A stretch of 25,341 bases of DNA from a virus: positions 1-25,341 of the IMG/VR virus record IMGVR_UViG_3300047276_000490; one strand, 5' to 3'. The translations under genes were made by a program, and so were the position numbers. Positions 1 through 5,641 of the stretch are shown piece by piece. Under the pieces are notes generated by a model. The model had not been told where the DNA came from and did not search any database. It saw nothing but the letters and a program-made list of their open reading frames with translations. The stretch's first letter is position 1, and each line of letters opens with the position of its first letter.

Positions 1-52
1 CGCCGATAGGTGGGGTGGTAGCACTGCGGGGTTTACCCTTGCACGGGCGCCG

Positions 53-520
53 ATGGGGATCAGTGTGACCGGCATGCCGATCGTGCTCTGCGCCCTTGCC
101 CTTGCCTCAGTGGCCTGTGCTGATCCCGTGCCGGAGTCCTGGGTCCGTGCCGTCGAACAGGTCGAGACCGGCGGGCGCAACGTCGACGGGGACCGCGGTA
201 AGGCCAAGGGCGTGCTGCAGTGGCACGCCAGGGCCTGGGCTGACTGCAGCCGGGTCCGTAAGGCTGCCGGGCTGCCGATCTACCCTTACGCCTCAGCCCG
301 TGATCCTGAGCGCGCCAGGGCTTACGCGTCGACCTGGCTGACCTATTTGCGTGCCAGGCTGACCAGGGAGATCGGCCGGCCGGCCCTGGCTAACGAGACC
401 TGGCTAGCCTGGAACCTGGGCTTTGAGGGCTTCAGGCGCTACGGCTTCCAGGCCTGGCACCCCGATCTGCCGGTCTCCAGGTACGAAGCTGCCAAGCGCG
501 TGCTGACCCTTTCCCGATGA
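53..520 (+). CDS. Secreted lysozyme-like (lytic transglycosylase-type) protein
   Basis: A 155-residue protein with a short hydrophobic N-terminus (PIVLCALALASVACA) that looks like a Sec signal peptide cleaved near ACA|DP. The next segment, AVEQVETGG (Glu38) followed by a GDRGKAKGVLQ stretch, has the catalytic-Glu plus G..G..Q pattern of the lysozyme/SLT superfamily. A peptidoglycan-cleaving role (endolysin or virion lysin) is therefore inferred. An alternative start at 74 gives the more typical signal peptide MPIVLCALAL. The stop overlaps the terminase small subunit start by four bases (ATGA), so the two genes are translationally coupled. The holin-type genes are far away on the other strand. 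Fold-level assignment is from motif reading only. Confidence 0.65.
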   Translation: MGISVTGMPIVLCALALASVACADPVPESWVRAVEQVETGGRNVDGDRGKAKGVLQWHARAWADCSRVRKAAGLPIYPYASARDPERARAYASTWLTYLRARLTREIGRPALANETWLAWNLGFEGFRRYGFQAWHPDLPVSRYEAAKRVLTLSR

Positions 521-1092
521 GCGAAAAACCCAAAACCCCCACAAACGTCAACCAGCCGAAGGACAGCTGGAAGGGCGAGCTTCAGATCAAGCCAGGTCCA
601 GGCGCAGCTCAGCTGAGCAACCAGGAGATCAGCTTTTGCGAGGCCTACGTGGGCAACGGCGGGGACGCGAAGGCAGCTGCGACAGCTGCGGGCTACGAAG
701 ATCCAGGCGCAGCTGTGAAGCTGCTCCTGGCTGATCCGCGGATCCGGGAGCTTGTTGAGGTCAGCCGGGATACTGACATAAAGACGGCCGGAGCTACGCG
801 TGCCTGGGCGGTCATGAATGAGCTCATGACCGATCCGTCGTCGCCGGCCCAGGTCAAGTTCCAGGCTGCGCGCTGGACCCTGGAAGCTTCCGGGCACGGG
901 CTGAGCGCTGTGGCTGCGAGCTTGCAGCTGGGGCTGAAACAGTCCGGTAAGCAGCTGCACCAGATGAGCGTAAAGGAGCTGGAGGAGTTTGTGCGATCTG
1001 GGCGCGCGACGTTCGACAACCTCAAAAGCGCGGTAAAAGCGGGTATTCCGGGCAAAAACGACGTTTTGGACCTGGAAGGCCCAAAAAAGTAG
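517..1092 (+). CDS. terS: Terminase small subunit
   Basis: A 191-residue protein. Residues about 35-90 hold the Terminase_2-type N-terminal helix-turn-helix pattern: a FCEAYVGNGGDAKAAATAAG core followed by a DP(G)xAxxLLxDPRI motif, which binds pac/cos DNA in this family. The middle is helical, as expected for oligomerisation, and the C-terminus is basic and polar (GKNDVLDLEGPKK). The start overlaps the lysozyme-like gene by ATGA. Small and large terminase genes are usually adjacent, but the next gene here is RusA on the opposite strand, so the large subunit must lie elsewhere. Confidence 0.8.
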   Translation: MSEKPKTPTNVNQPKDSWKGELQIKPGPGAAQLSNQEISFCEAYVGNGGDAKAAATAAGYEDPGAAVKLLLADPRIRELVEVSRDTDIKTAGATRAWAVMNELMTDPSSPAQVKFQAARWTLEASGHGLSAVAASLQLGLKQSGKQLHQMSVKELEEFVRSGRATFDNLKSAVKAGIPGKNDVLDLEGPKK

Positions 1093-1108
1093 GGGCCAGG
1101 AAGCCCCA
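1093..1108 (+). terminator. Short GC hairpin after terS (weak terminator candidate)
   Basis: GGGGC and GCCCC arms enclose a 6-nt loop right after the terS stop, followed 10 bases later by only four T's. It lies between convergent genes. This is weak evidence for termination. Confidence 0.3.
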
Positions 1109-1147
1109 GGAAGCCTTTTGATCTCCTGGTCCGACCTGGGATACCCC

Positions 1148-1582
1148 TTACTTCAGCCAGTCAGGCGGGAGCAGATCCTGGGGTGGTTTAAAGCCATCCC
1201 AGGTTTCCAGCTCGATCGTGACGCCGGCCTGATCCTGGGAGCTCCAGGCCTTAGCCAGGGTGAGCTCTGCGACCTGGCTGTCATTAGCCAGGAGGCCGGT
1301 GTCCTGGAGGGCGTCGAGGGCGAGCTTGGCCAGGTTGTCGAGATCGGGGACGTTTGTATGCGCGGTTCCGATCCTGGCCTGATCCTTGGTCGGCATATAA
1401 AACTGCATGGAACAGGCCAGGGCGCCTTTTGGCAGCGTGAAGGGCACCTGAGCTGCAGCTGACTTGATCCTAGCCTTCCAGGCTGAAGCCAGGGGATCAG
1501 CGCAGCTTACGGCGCGGTTGTTGACGACGCGAGGCCTGGGTTGAGGCCTGGGGTGTCCTTTGACGACGACGATGAGCTTCAT
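1148..1582 (-). CDS. rusA: RusA-family Holliday junction resolvase
   Basis: A 144-residue protein of typical RusA size. The N-terminus has the GHPRPQPRPR pattern (family PxPKPRPR). The catalytic region PDLDNLAKLALDAL...NDSQV places D80, D82, K86 and D101 with the same spacing as the D70, D72, K76 and D91 catalytic set of E. coli RusA. In phages this dimeric endonuclease resolves branched DNA before packaging or after recombination. It lies apart from the other recombination genes (12-14 kb) and is read convergently with terS. The start ATG at 1582 has no clear Shine-Dalgarno sequence. Its upstream region is the repeat-rich stretch 1583-1820. Confidence 0.88.
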   Translation of the reverse strand: MKLIVVVKGHPRPQPRPRVVNNRAVSCADPLASAWKARIKSAAAQVPFTLPKGALACSMQFYMPTKDQARIGTAHTNVPDLDNLAKLALDALQDTGLLANDSQVAELTLAKAWSSQDQAGVTIELETWDGFKPPQDLLPPDWLK

Positions 1583-1630
1583 GTGCAGCTTGTTTTGAGG
1601 AATCGGGTCGGCCTACGCGAGATAAAGCGT

Positions 1631-1683
1631 TAACGGTCATGCCCCCTGGCCTTTAGGCCTAAGGGGGTTAATGACAGCCGTTA
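1631..1683. repeat. Large imperfect hairpin upstream of rusA
   Basis: The inner stem CCCCCT-GGCCT pairs with AGGCC-TA-AGGGGG. The outer arms TAACGG and TCAT pair with ATGA and CCGTTA, giving a roughly 50-nt dyad. It could be a terminator, an RNA structure in the rusA 5' leader, or a protein-binding dyad. There is no T-run directly after the stem on either strand. Confidence 0.6.
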
Positions 1684-1714
1684 GGCGTCTTAACCTTATC
1701 CCGTAGGGATCCTC

Positions 1715-1773
1715 ACTTTCCTCATAGTAAATACAGGTGTTTCATGCGTATAGAGGAAAGTAAAAGTTTCCTC
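1715..1773. promoter_or_regulatory. Three-arm ACTTTCCTC / GAGGAAAGT inverted-repeat cluster
   Basis: ACTTTCCTC (1715-1723) is a perfect inverted match to GAGGAAAGT (1753-1761). The middle arm can instead pair with TTTCCTC at 1767-1773 (7-bp stem, 7-nt loop). The 10-mer ACTTTCCTCA recurs at 1965-1974. The intergenic position between rusA (leftward) and a rightward gene suits operators or an alternative-hairpin leader. Function is inferred. Confidence 0.45.
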
Positions 1774-1940
1774 ACGAGATAGTCAGGCCCTATCCGCAGC
1801 TTTATACGCGCAAGCGCGACGTGTTGATCTTCAGGGGTTTGCCATGGCTGCAGCTGATAGCCAAAACGGATAGCGCCCAGATCACCAAACTGTCAGCTGA
1901 GCGGCTTGACTATCCGGGATTTTTCAAAAACCCTAGGAAA

Positions 1941-2237
1941 ATGGCACCAAACCAAAAACGAGGAACTTTCCTCAAAACATGGGGGTCGGAACCCGCCCTG
2001 GAACCGTGCGGATCGGTCCCCGCGGTGATCCGTCGCCTGAAGCTGCCGGCGCTGCCGGTGGGATCTATGTTCGCGTGGTACTATGACCGCCTGGACAAGC
2101 AGCGTTGCCAGATGGACGCGTACCGGCGCAAGGTGGCGGATCGGCGTGCTCGGCAAGCGGCGTGCGTGCGCCGGTACCGGGCGAAGCTGCGCGCGGCCCG
2201 GCCGGATCTGAAGGCGATCTGGCGCAAGCGCGGCTAG
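1941..2237 (+). CDS. Small basic protein, unknown
   Basis: A 98-residue frame. From about codon 14 onward third positions are strongly G/C, like neighbouring genes, which supports coding. The C-terminal half (YYDRLDKQRCQMDAYRRKV... followed by repeated RR/YR clusters) is helical and very basic, suggesting nucleic-acid binding; I cannot assign a family. The start is uncertain. ATG 1941 follows CCTAGGAAA. ATG 2068 (MFAWYYD) follows GGTGGGA and would give a 56-residue protein. The frame also stays open back to 1821. The gene ends exactly at the left arm of the 112-bp palindrome. Confidence 0.45.
   Translation: MAPNQKRGTFLKTWGSEPALEPCGSVPAVIRRLKLPALPVGSMFAWYYDRLDKQRCQMDAYRRKVADRRARQAACVRRYRAKLRAARPDLKAIWRKRG
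1960..1973. repeat. GAGGAA-CT-TTCCTC dyad
   Basis: A 14-bp palindrome-like dyad within the start of the small basic gene. It contains part of a second copy of the ACTTTCCTCA 10-mer seen at 1715-1724, so it belongs to the same repeat family. Confidence 0.5.
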
Positions 2238-2348
2238 GCGCTGTCAGCATATAAACACAGGAACGGGCTTATTTTTTCGGAAAACCCCCTAGGGGAGTTA
2301 TCCGAACAAATAATAGGCGCTTTTTCGCGATCATATGCTGACAGCGCC
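2237..2348. repeat. 112-bp imperfect palindrome with perfect 16-bp arms
   Basis: GGCGCTGTCAGCATAT (2237-2252) is exactly inverted at 2333-2348. Inside lies a nested dyad, TTCGGA...TCCGAA (2276-2306), around CCCCTAGGGG (2286-2295). The segments between (GCTTATTTTTTCGG left; inverse of CCGAACAAATAATAGGC right) are also largely complementary, so the whole stretch can fold as one long hairpin. It is AT-richer than its surroundings and lies between convergent genes. Replication origin, terminator, recombination site or telomere-like site are all possible. Confidence 0.75.
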
Positions 2349-2356
2349 AAACAGAA

Positions 2357-2392
2357 GACCCTCCCGTGCGCTTTCGCGTAGAGGGGAGGGCC
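2357..2392. terminator. CCCTCCC / GGGAGGG hairpin
   Basis: A 7-bp GC stem (2359-2365 with 2384-2390) with a loop that contains a smaller GCGC/GCG stem. On the minus strand it is followed by TCTTCTGTTT, a weakly T-rich tail. It may act as a back-up terminator for the leftward operon. Confidence 0.4.
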
Positions 2393-2437
2393 ATTGTGGA
2401 TCTGATCGTGCCGGGCTGCCCCGTCGGCGCAAGGCAC

Positions 2438-2467
2438 AAAAAAGGCCCCAGCGTGAGCCAGGGCCTT
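2438..2467 (-). terminator. Rho-independent terminator of the leftward operon
   Basis: On the minus strand AAGGCCC-TGGC-TCAC-GCTG-GGGCCTT is followed by a T-run (A's at 2438-2443 of the + strand). It lies 23 bp after the stop of the last leftward gene (2490). Confidence 0.85.
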
Positions 2468-2489
2468 GGGAGACAGCCAACCAAACCGA

Positions 2490-2918
2490 TCACCACCAGG
2501 ACGTGTAGAAGACGGCCTTGCCGGCCTTGAGGGCCTTGCGGGCCTTTTTGATGAAGGCCAGGTCGTCCTTACGGTCTTCGGACGTGCTGACGCCCCAGAA
2601 GAAGCCGGCGGCCTTGGGCAAGGCGCCGGCGTCGACTGCGGCTTCCAGTTGGTCCAGGTCGAACTCCGTGAGGCGCACGAACTGGCCGGCGTTGAAGGCC
2701 GGGCCCATCTCCGCCTTGGTGTCGTCGCCGAACAGGCCTTCCTTGTGGAAGTACAGGTCGGTCATCCACTGATGGAGGTCCGGGTGCTTGCGCCACTGGT
2801 GGATCATCGTGGCGTCGTCCGGGCTGGCCGGGTGCCAGGTCGGCATCTGATCGGCGCCGAGCTCCTGGCGTTCGACCTTATCCGGGTCGCACGTCAGAGC
2901 GAACATGTCGAGGCCCAT
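2490..2918 (-). CDS. Conserved phage protein, MGLDM...SWW type
   Basis: A 142-residue protein beginning MGLDMFALT and ending AVFYTSWW, with a WRKHPDLHQWM segment and a GFFWGVS segment in the middle. I recognise this layout as a widespread phage and bacterial protein, sometimes mislabelled phosphoglycerate kinase in databases, with no established function. No signal peptide or membrane segment is present. It is the last gene of the leftward unit. Its ATG lies 4 bp after the stop of the upstream gene, with AAAGG about 11 nt before the start. Confidence 0.75.
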   Translation of the reverse strand: MGLDMFALTCDPDKVERQELGADQMPTWHPASPDDATMIHQWRKHPDLHQWMTDLYFHKEGLFGDDTKAEMGPAFNAGQFVRLTEFDLDQLEAAVDAGALPKAAGFFWGVSTSEDRKDDLAFIKKARKALKAGKAVFYTSWW

Positions 2919-2922
2919 AACT

Positions 2923-3339
2923 TTAGGCCTTTTGGACCGACGCCTTTTTGGCTTCGATCTGTTCGACGAGCTTGTCGGCCGGGAACAGCCAGGTCTTGCC
3001 GTCGGCGCCTTGGGTAAGGAGCTTCCCGGACCGGCTGTTGTAGCCCGTGACGACGTAGGTTTCGTTCCCGCGTCGCGTGAGCAGCGTGACCTTGTCGCCG
3101 TAGTTGAGCCCGTTAAGGACCACTTCGGACCAGGTGTTGAGCGCGTCGCGTTCGCGGGTGTGCTTGTTGCCTTCGGCGTCGACGACGCCGATGTGAAGCT
3201 TCATATCGGCGTGGGTATCAGCATAGGTGCTGCGCCCGGTCGAGATGCTGACGCCGTGCTTCGCGGCGACCGCCTGGAGGGCGGCGTTGATGTCCAAGGC
3301 CAAGGCCTTGAGAACATCGGGATTTAGGTTTTTGATCAT
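2923..3339 (-). CDS. Phage hypothetical protein
   Basis: A 138-residue soluble protein of unknown function. The N-terminal 30 residues are helical (NPDVLKALALDINAALQAVA), followed by a probable beta-rich domain (GDKVTLLTRRGNETYVVTGY...GKTWLFPADKLVEQI) that reads like a small barrel or tudor-like fold; that is an impression only. The start ATG at 3339 has no Shine-Dalgarno sequence. Its leader is C/A-rich (CCAACCAACCAAAAAACC then GAAAAACATG), like those of many genes in this window. Three tandem hairpins lie just upstream (3373-3430). Confidence 0.7.
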   Translation of the reverse strand: MIKNLNPDVLKALALDINAALQAVAAKHGVSISTGRSTYADTHADMKLHIGVVDAEGNKHTRERDALNTWSEVVLNGLNYGDKVTLLTRRGNETYVVTGYNSRSGKLLTQGADGKTWLFPADKLVEQIEAKKASVQKA

Positions 3340-3372
3340 GTTTTTCGGTTTTTTGGTTGGTTGGTGGATTAA

Positions 3373-3430
3373 CTGACGGGGCTCGTCAGCCGGCGCGAGA
3401 CGCCGGGACAGCCGGCTTTCGCCGGACTGT
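3373..3430 (-). promoter_or_regulatory. Three tandem hairpins in a 5' leader
   Basis: In + coordinates: CTGACG/CGTCAG (3373-3389), CCGGCG/CGCCGG (3390-3406) and ACAGCCGGC/GCCGGACTGT (3408-3430). The last has a GAAA tetraloop on the transcribed minus strand. They fill most of the 97-bp gap between two genes of the same operon. RNA processing, transcript stabilisation or partial termination are possible. Confidence 0.55.
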
Positions 3431-3436
3431 TTCGCC

Positions 3437-3700
3437 CTATGGTTTGGTTTCGAGGACTCGGATGCGTTCCTTGATGCCGTTGATCTGGTGCAGGATGTAT
3501 CCGTACACCGCGTGGTCCTTGGTCATCTTGCGAAGCGCGACGGCCAGGTCCACGTCGGTGGCCGTGTTGACCACCGCTTTGTAGGCCTCGGTCGAAGCCA
3601 TCATGGTTATGCCGGCCTCGCGTTCCTCGGCGCGGAAGCGTTCCAGTTCCTCGCGCAGGAAAAGGATCCGGTGCGCGAGCGATAGTCGGGGCTTAGCCAT
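3437..3700 (-). CDS. Small helical hypothetical protein
   Basis: An 87-residue, mostly helical protein. The N-terminus (LSLAHRILFLREELERFRAEEREAG) is likely a coiled coil and the C-terminus (YILHQINGIKERIRVLETK) a second amphipathic helix. No recognised family. It starts within the end of the upstream gene (8-bp overlap, 3693-3700), with a GGGGAC stretch about 10 nt before ATG, so translation is probably coupled. Confidence 0.65.
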   Translation of the reverse strand: MAKPRLSLAHRILFLREELERFRAEEREAGITMMASTEAYKAVVNTATDVDLAVALRKMTKDHAVYGYILHQINGIKERIRVLETKP

Positions 3701-4139
3701 AGATGACGTCCCCGTATACCGCGACCTGGAGCAGCGCGCCGGCGTCGATCACGTCGACGTCGCCGGCCACGTCCTCGTCGCCCACGAGCAGCAGGACCGC
3801 CTTGGAGAGCAGTTTGCCTTTCAACGGGCCGTCGGACTTGGACGGGTAGACGCTCATACTGTTGAGCACCTCGGTGAGGATGCGTTTCGCGAACCAATCC
3901 GCGGTGACGCGGATGGGCTCGGGGTCGGCATCGGTATCGAACGGGCCGTCCTTATTGGGGACGACGGTCACGGCAGCCTGGAACCCGTAAGGGCCGTCGG
4001 CGTGCGCGTATTCCTTCCAGGTCTTGAAGTCGCTCCGGGTGTACGAGCCGCCTTCGACGGCGGTGACGATCACGTAGGAGAAGGCTTCCAGAACCTTGGC
4101 ATCGAAGGGCTTGTCGCCCAGGTTGTCTCGGTCGCTCAC
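3693..4139 (-). CDS. Phage hypothetical protein (GTG start)
   Basis: A 148-residue acidic protein with no recognised domain. It opens MSDRDNLGDKPFDAKVLEAF and continues SYVIVTAVEGGSYT. The GTG start at 4139 is supported by a strong Shine-Dalgarno sequence (AAAGGAGG, 8 nt upstream) located in the last codons of the upstream gene, with a GTGA stop/start overlap. This is one of the few clear Shine-Dalgarno sequences in the window, and it occurs at an overlapping junction. The C-terminal half is rich in alternating Asp and hydrophobic residues. Confidence 0.7.
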   Translation of the reverse strand: MSDRDNLGDKPFDAKVLEAFSYVIVTAVEGGSYTRSDFKTWKEYAHADGPYGFQAAVTVVPNKDGPFDTDADPEPIRVTADWFAKRILTEVLNSMSVYPSKSDGPLKGKLLSKAVLLLVGDEDVAGDVDVIDAGALLQVAVYGDVIYG

Positions 4140-4543
4140 TTGAGGCCTCCTTTCTTGATGGCCGCCTGGACCTTGGCCTTGCGGGCGTTGGCATCAAAGG
4201 CGACGCCCCCAGGGCTGATCGCTTCGTTGAACATGTGCGCCATGGCATCGTTCAAGTTGGGCTCCAGGGCCTTGGGAAGCTTGAACCACCCGCGCTTGTG
4301 GGCTTCGACCGCGCCGGGACCGGCGAAGTTGAAGACCAGCGAGAGGGCCAGCTGCAGGAACTGGCGTTCGCCGTAGATGGCCCGGCGCTTGTCGGCGTCG
4401 GACCGGGACGGCTTGTCCAGGATCCCGATGCTCGTGTAATACCGCACGAGGCGTTCGGTCGGCTTGGGAAGATAAGCCGGGATCTTTTTTGCGGTGTGGT
4501 CGGCGAGCTCGCTCGCGGTCCATCCGCTTTGGGTTGTTTTCAT
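4136..4543 (-). CDS. MerR-like helix-turn-helix protein
   Basis: A 135-residue protein. Residues about 8-65 (WTASELADHT...TERLVRYYTSIGILDKP...RRAIYGERQFLQL) match the winged-helix pattern of MerR-type DNA-binding domains. The C-terminal part (FNEAISPGGVAFDANARKAKVQAAIKK) replaces the usual effector or coiled-coil domain and has no obvious ligand site. It probably regulates transcription of phage or host genes. It is the first gene of the leftward block ending at 2490. The leader is C/A-rich (TTTCCACCAACCATG), without a Shine-Dalgarno sequence. An intrinsic terminator lies upstream, so it may have its own promoter, though I could not find one. Confidence 0.7.
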   Translation of the reverse strand: MKTTQSGWTASELADHTAKKIPAYLPKPTERLVRYYTSIGILDKPSRSDADKRRAIYGERQFLQLALSLVFNFAGPGAVEAHKRGWFKLPKALEPNLNDAMAHMFNEAISPGGVAFDANARKAKVQAAIKKGGLK

Positions 4544-4570
4544 GGTTGGTGGAAAGAGGTGGTCCTCTAT

Positions 4571-4610
4571 AAAACAGGAAGGGGCCCCCGCCTTTTGGAC
4601 GAGGGCCCCT
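4571..4610 (-). terminator. Intrinsic terminator between two small genes
   Basis: On the minus strand AGGGGCCC...GGGCCCCT (arms 4603-4610 and 4580-4587) with a 15-nt loop is followed by TCCTGTTTTAT. It lies 6 bp after the stop of the 4616-5023 gene. Confidence 0.7.
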
Positions 4611-4615
4611 GTGGT

Positions 4616-5023
4616 TCACTTCTTGGCCTTCAGTTTCGCCAGGCGCGCTTCCAGTTTTTCGATGAGGATCTGGCGCTTGTCCTTGACGCTGGTGGCGCCG
4701 TAGAACTTGCGGAGATCGACCCCGTCGATATGCGGATAGGACGCCCCGGACTTCAGCCGGGCCGCGATGAGGTCGCGGACACCGCTGATCCAACGCGCCT
4801 TGCAGTCAGCGAGGTCGACGTTGTGCTTCGGGCTTTCGAGGGCCAGGACGGCGTTGTGGCCGGCTTCGATCAGACGCGTCACGAGACGCGTGTTGATGCA
4901 GACGACCTTGTCGCCACCGCGCTTGGTGGCGCGCTTGGACTTGGCTTTGCCGGCGGCTTGGACCGCGCCGGCGTCGGTGGACTGTGTGCCCGTGTCCACG
5001 GGGGTCTGCTGTTGCGTACGCAT
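4616..5023 (-). CDS. Basic hypothetical protein
   Basis: A 135-residue protein. The N-terminal 35 residues are low-complexity and then Lys/Arg-rich (GKAKSKRATKRGGDK), followed by a folded middle (VVCINTRLVTRLIEAGHNAVLAL) and a C-terminal Lys-rich coiled coil (KRQILIEKLEARLAKLKAK). DNA or RNA binding is plausible from charge only. The start at 5023 lies just after the CCCGGC-GAAA-GCCGGG hairpin element (5037-5052), with leader TCCCTTTCACTG and no Shine-Dalgarno sequence. An intrinsic terminator follows it. Confidence 0.65.
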   Translation of the reverse strand: MRTQQQTPVDTGTQSTDAGAVQAAGKAKSKRATKRGGDKVVCINTRLVTRLIEAGHNAVLALESPKHNVDLADCKARWISGVRDLIAARLKSGASYPHIDGVDLRKFYGATSVKDKRQILIEKLEARLAKLKAKK

Positions 5024-5036
5024 CAGTGAAAGGGAG

Positions 5037-5079
5037 CCCGGCTTTCGCCGGGGAACGGATTTGATCCCGTCCGGGATTA
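5037..5079 (-). repeat. Two-hairpin element, copy 1
   Basis: In + coordinates, CCCGGC-TTTC-GCCGGG (5037-5052) is followed by an ACGGAT...ATCCCGT hairpin and CCGGGAT. A near copy is at 5364-5408. Both copies lie on the transcript that carries the tRNA genes. On the minus strand the first loop is GAAA (GNRA type). Confidence 0.65.
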
Positions 5080-5235
5080 TAGGCTCAGATCCAGGTCAAT
5101 GTGGGCACTCCAGGTCTTGCGGTAGGCCTTGTACAGATCGCTGGCCCGCTTTTGGGCCACCTTGTACCGCTTCCACTGCTTGTCCATTTTAGCGCCGAGG
5201 GCCTTGAGCTTCTTCTTCTTTTGGGTTTTGGTCAT
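5077..5235 (-). CDS. Small lysine-rich protein (52 aa)
   Basis: A 52-residue protein that starts MTKTQKKKKLKALGAKMDKQ and ends TWSAHIDLDLSL, highly basic in the first two thirds. It is accepted as real because its ATG at 5235 is preceded by CCGCAACCGATAACCAAC, the same C/A-rich leader found before many other genes here, and because it fills the space between a tRNA gene and the 4616-5023 gene. Unknown function; nucleic-acid binding is plausible from charge. Its stop overlaps the duplicated hairpin element. Confidence 0.65.
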   Translation of the reverse strand: MTKTQKKKKLKALGAKMDKQWKRYKVAQKRASDLYKAYRKTWSAHIDLDLSL

Positions 5236-5278
5236 GTTGGTTATCGGTTGCGGCCGCGCGGAATTGCACGGCCTAAAG

Positions 5279-5354
5279 TGGCGCCCCCACGGAGAATCGA
5301 ACTCCGGTCTCCAAGATGAAAGCCTGGTGTCCTAGCCAGCTAGACGATGGGGGC
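5279..5354 (-). tRNA. tRNA-Glu (anticodon UUC), copy 1
   Basis: A 76-nt cloverleaf. The acceptor stem is GCCCCCA/TGGGGGC with discriminator G and an encoded CCA end (5279-5281). The anticodon arm is CCAGG-CTTTCAT-CTTGG, giving anticodon TTC. The T arm is CGGAG-TTCGATT-CTCCG. It decodes GAA/GAG. Copy 2 shares the anticodon but has a different acceptor stem, so it is not a recent exact duplicate. Confidence 0.93.
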
Positions 5355-5363
5355 TAAAGTTAA

Positions 5364-5408
5364 CCCGGCTTGCGCCGGGAGACGGATGGCGATCCCGTCC
5401 GGGATCCT
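5364..5408 (-). repeat. Two-hairpin element, copy 2
   Basis: In + coordinates, CCCGGC-TTGC-GCCGGG (5364-5379) is followed by GACGGAT...ATCCCGTC and CCGGGAT. It repeats the element at 5037-5079 with changes mainly in loops. It lies 10 bp upstream of tRNA-Glu copy 1 and may be a processing or structural signal. Confidence 0.65.
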
Positions 5409-5505
5409 TCGTTGCCCATGGTGTTGCACCAAGTTCTACACGGTCTCCGTGTCCATTTGCCCGCATTTGCCTTGGGGGATGATAGGTATTTCCCTACAAC
5501 GAAAG

Positions 5506-5580
5506 TGGTGCCCTTACGGGGAATCGAACCCCGGTTATGCGGATGAAAACCGCATGTCCTGACCGCTAGACGATAAGGGC
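5506..5580 (-). tRNA. tRNA-Glu (anticodon UUC), copy 2
   Basis: A 75-nt cloverleaf. The acceptor stem is GCCCTTA/TAAGGGC with discriminator A and an encoded CCA (5506-5508). The anticodon arm is TGCGG-TTTTCAT-CCGCA, giving anticodon TTC. The T arm is CGGGG-TTCGATT-CCCCG. It is transcribed leftward with copy 1, 151 bp downstream. Confidence 0.94.
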
Positions 5581-5589
5581 AAAGTGAAG

Positions 5590-5641
5590 CCTGCCGTTTC
5601 GTAGCAGCCCGCCGAGCTCCCAGCTGATGTGGTCGGTGACG
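5590..5641 (-). repeat. 52-nt repeated element, copy next to tRNA
   Basis: On the minus strand it reads ACCGACC...GGGAGCTC-G-GCGG...CGAAACGGC. It aligns with the element at 5884-5935, with about 70% of positions shared by eye, including the GGGAGCTC core. Confidence 0.5.

Larger units (their letters stand above)
1583..1940. other. Intergenic region between divergent genes
   Basis: 358 bp separating rusA (leftward) from the small basic gene (rightward). Base composition is more AT-rich than the genes. It contains the 1631-1683 hairpin and the 1715-1773 repeat cluster. No convincing -35/-10 pair was found on either strand. The open frame extends upstream to an ATG at 1821, but its codon composition before 1941 does not look coding. 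Confidence 0.5.

Noticed and set aside
1118-1462. 114-residue plus-strand frame
   Set aside because: It is antisense to rusA, whose catalytic residues match on the minus strand.
5077-5082. TATAAT on the minus strand with TTGACC nearby as a promoter
   Set aside because: The spacing is only 12 bp, and the bases are the last codons and stop of the small Lys-rich gene.
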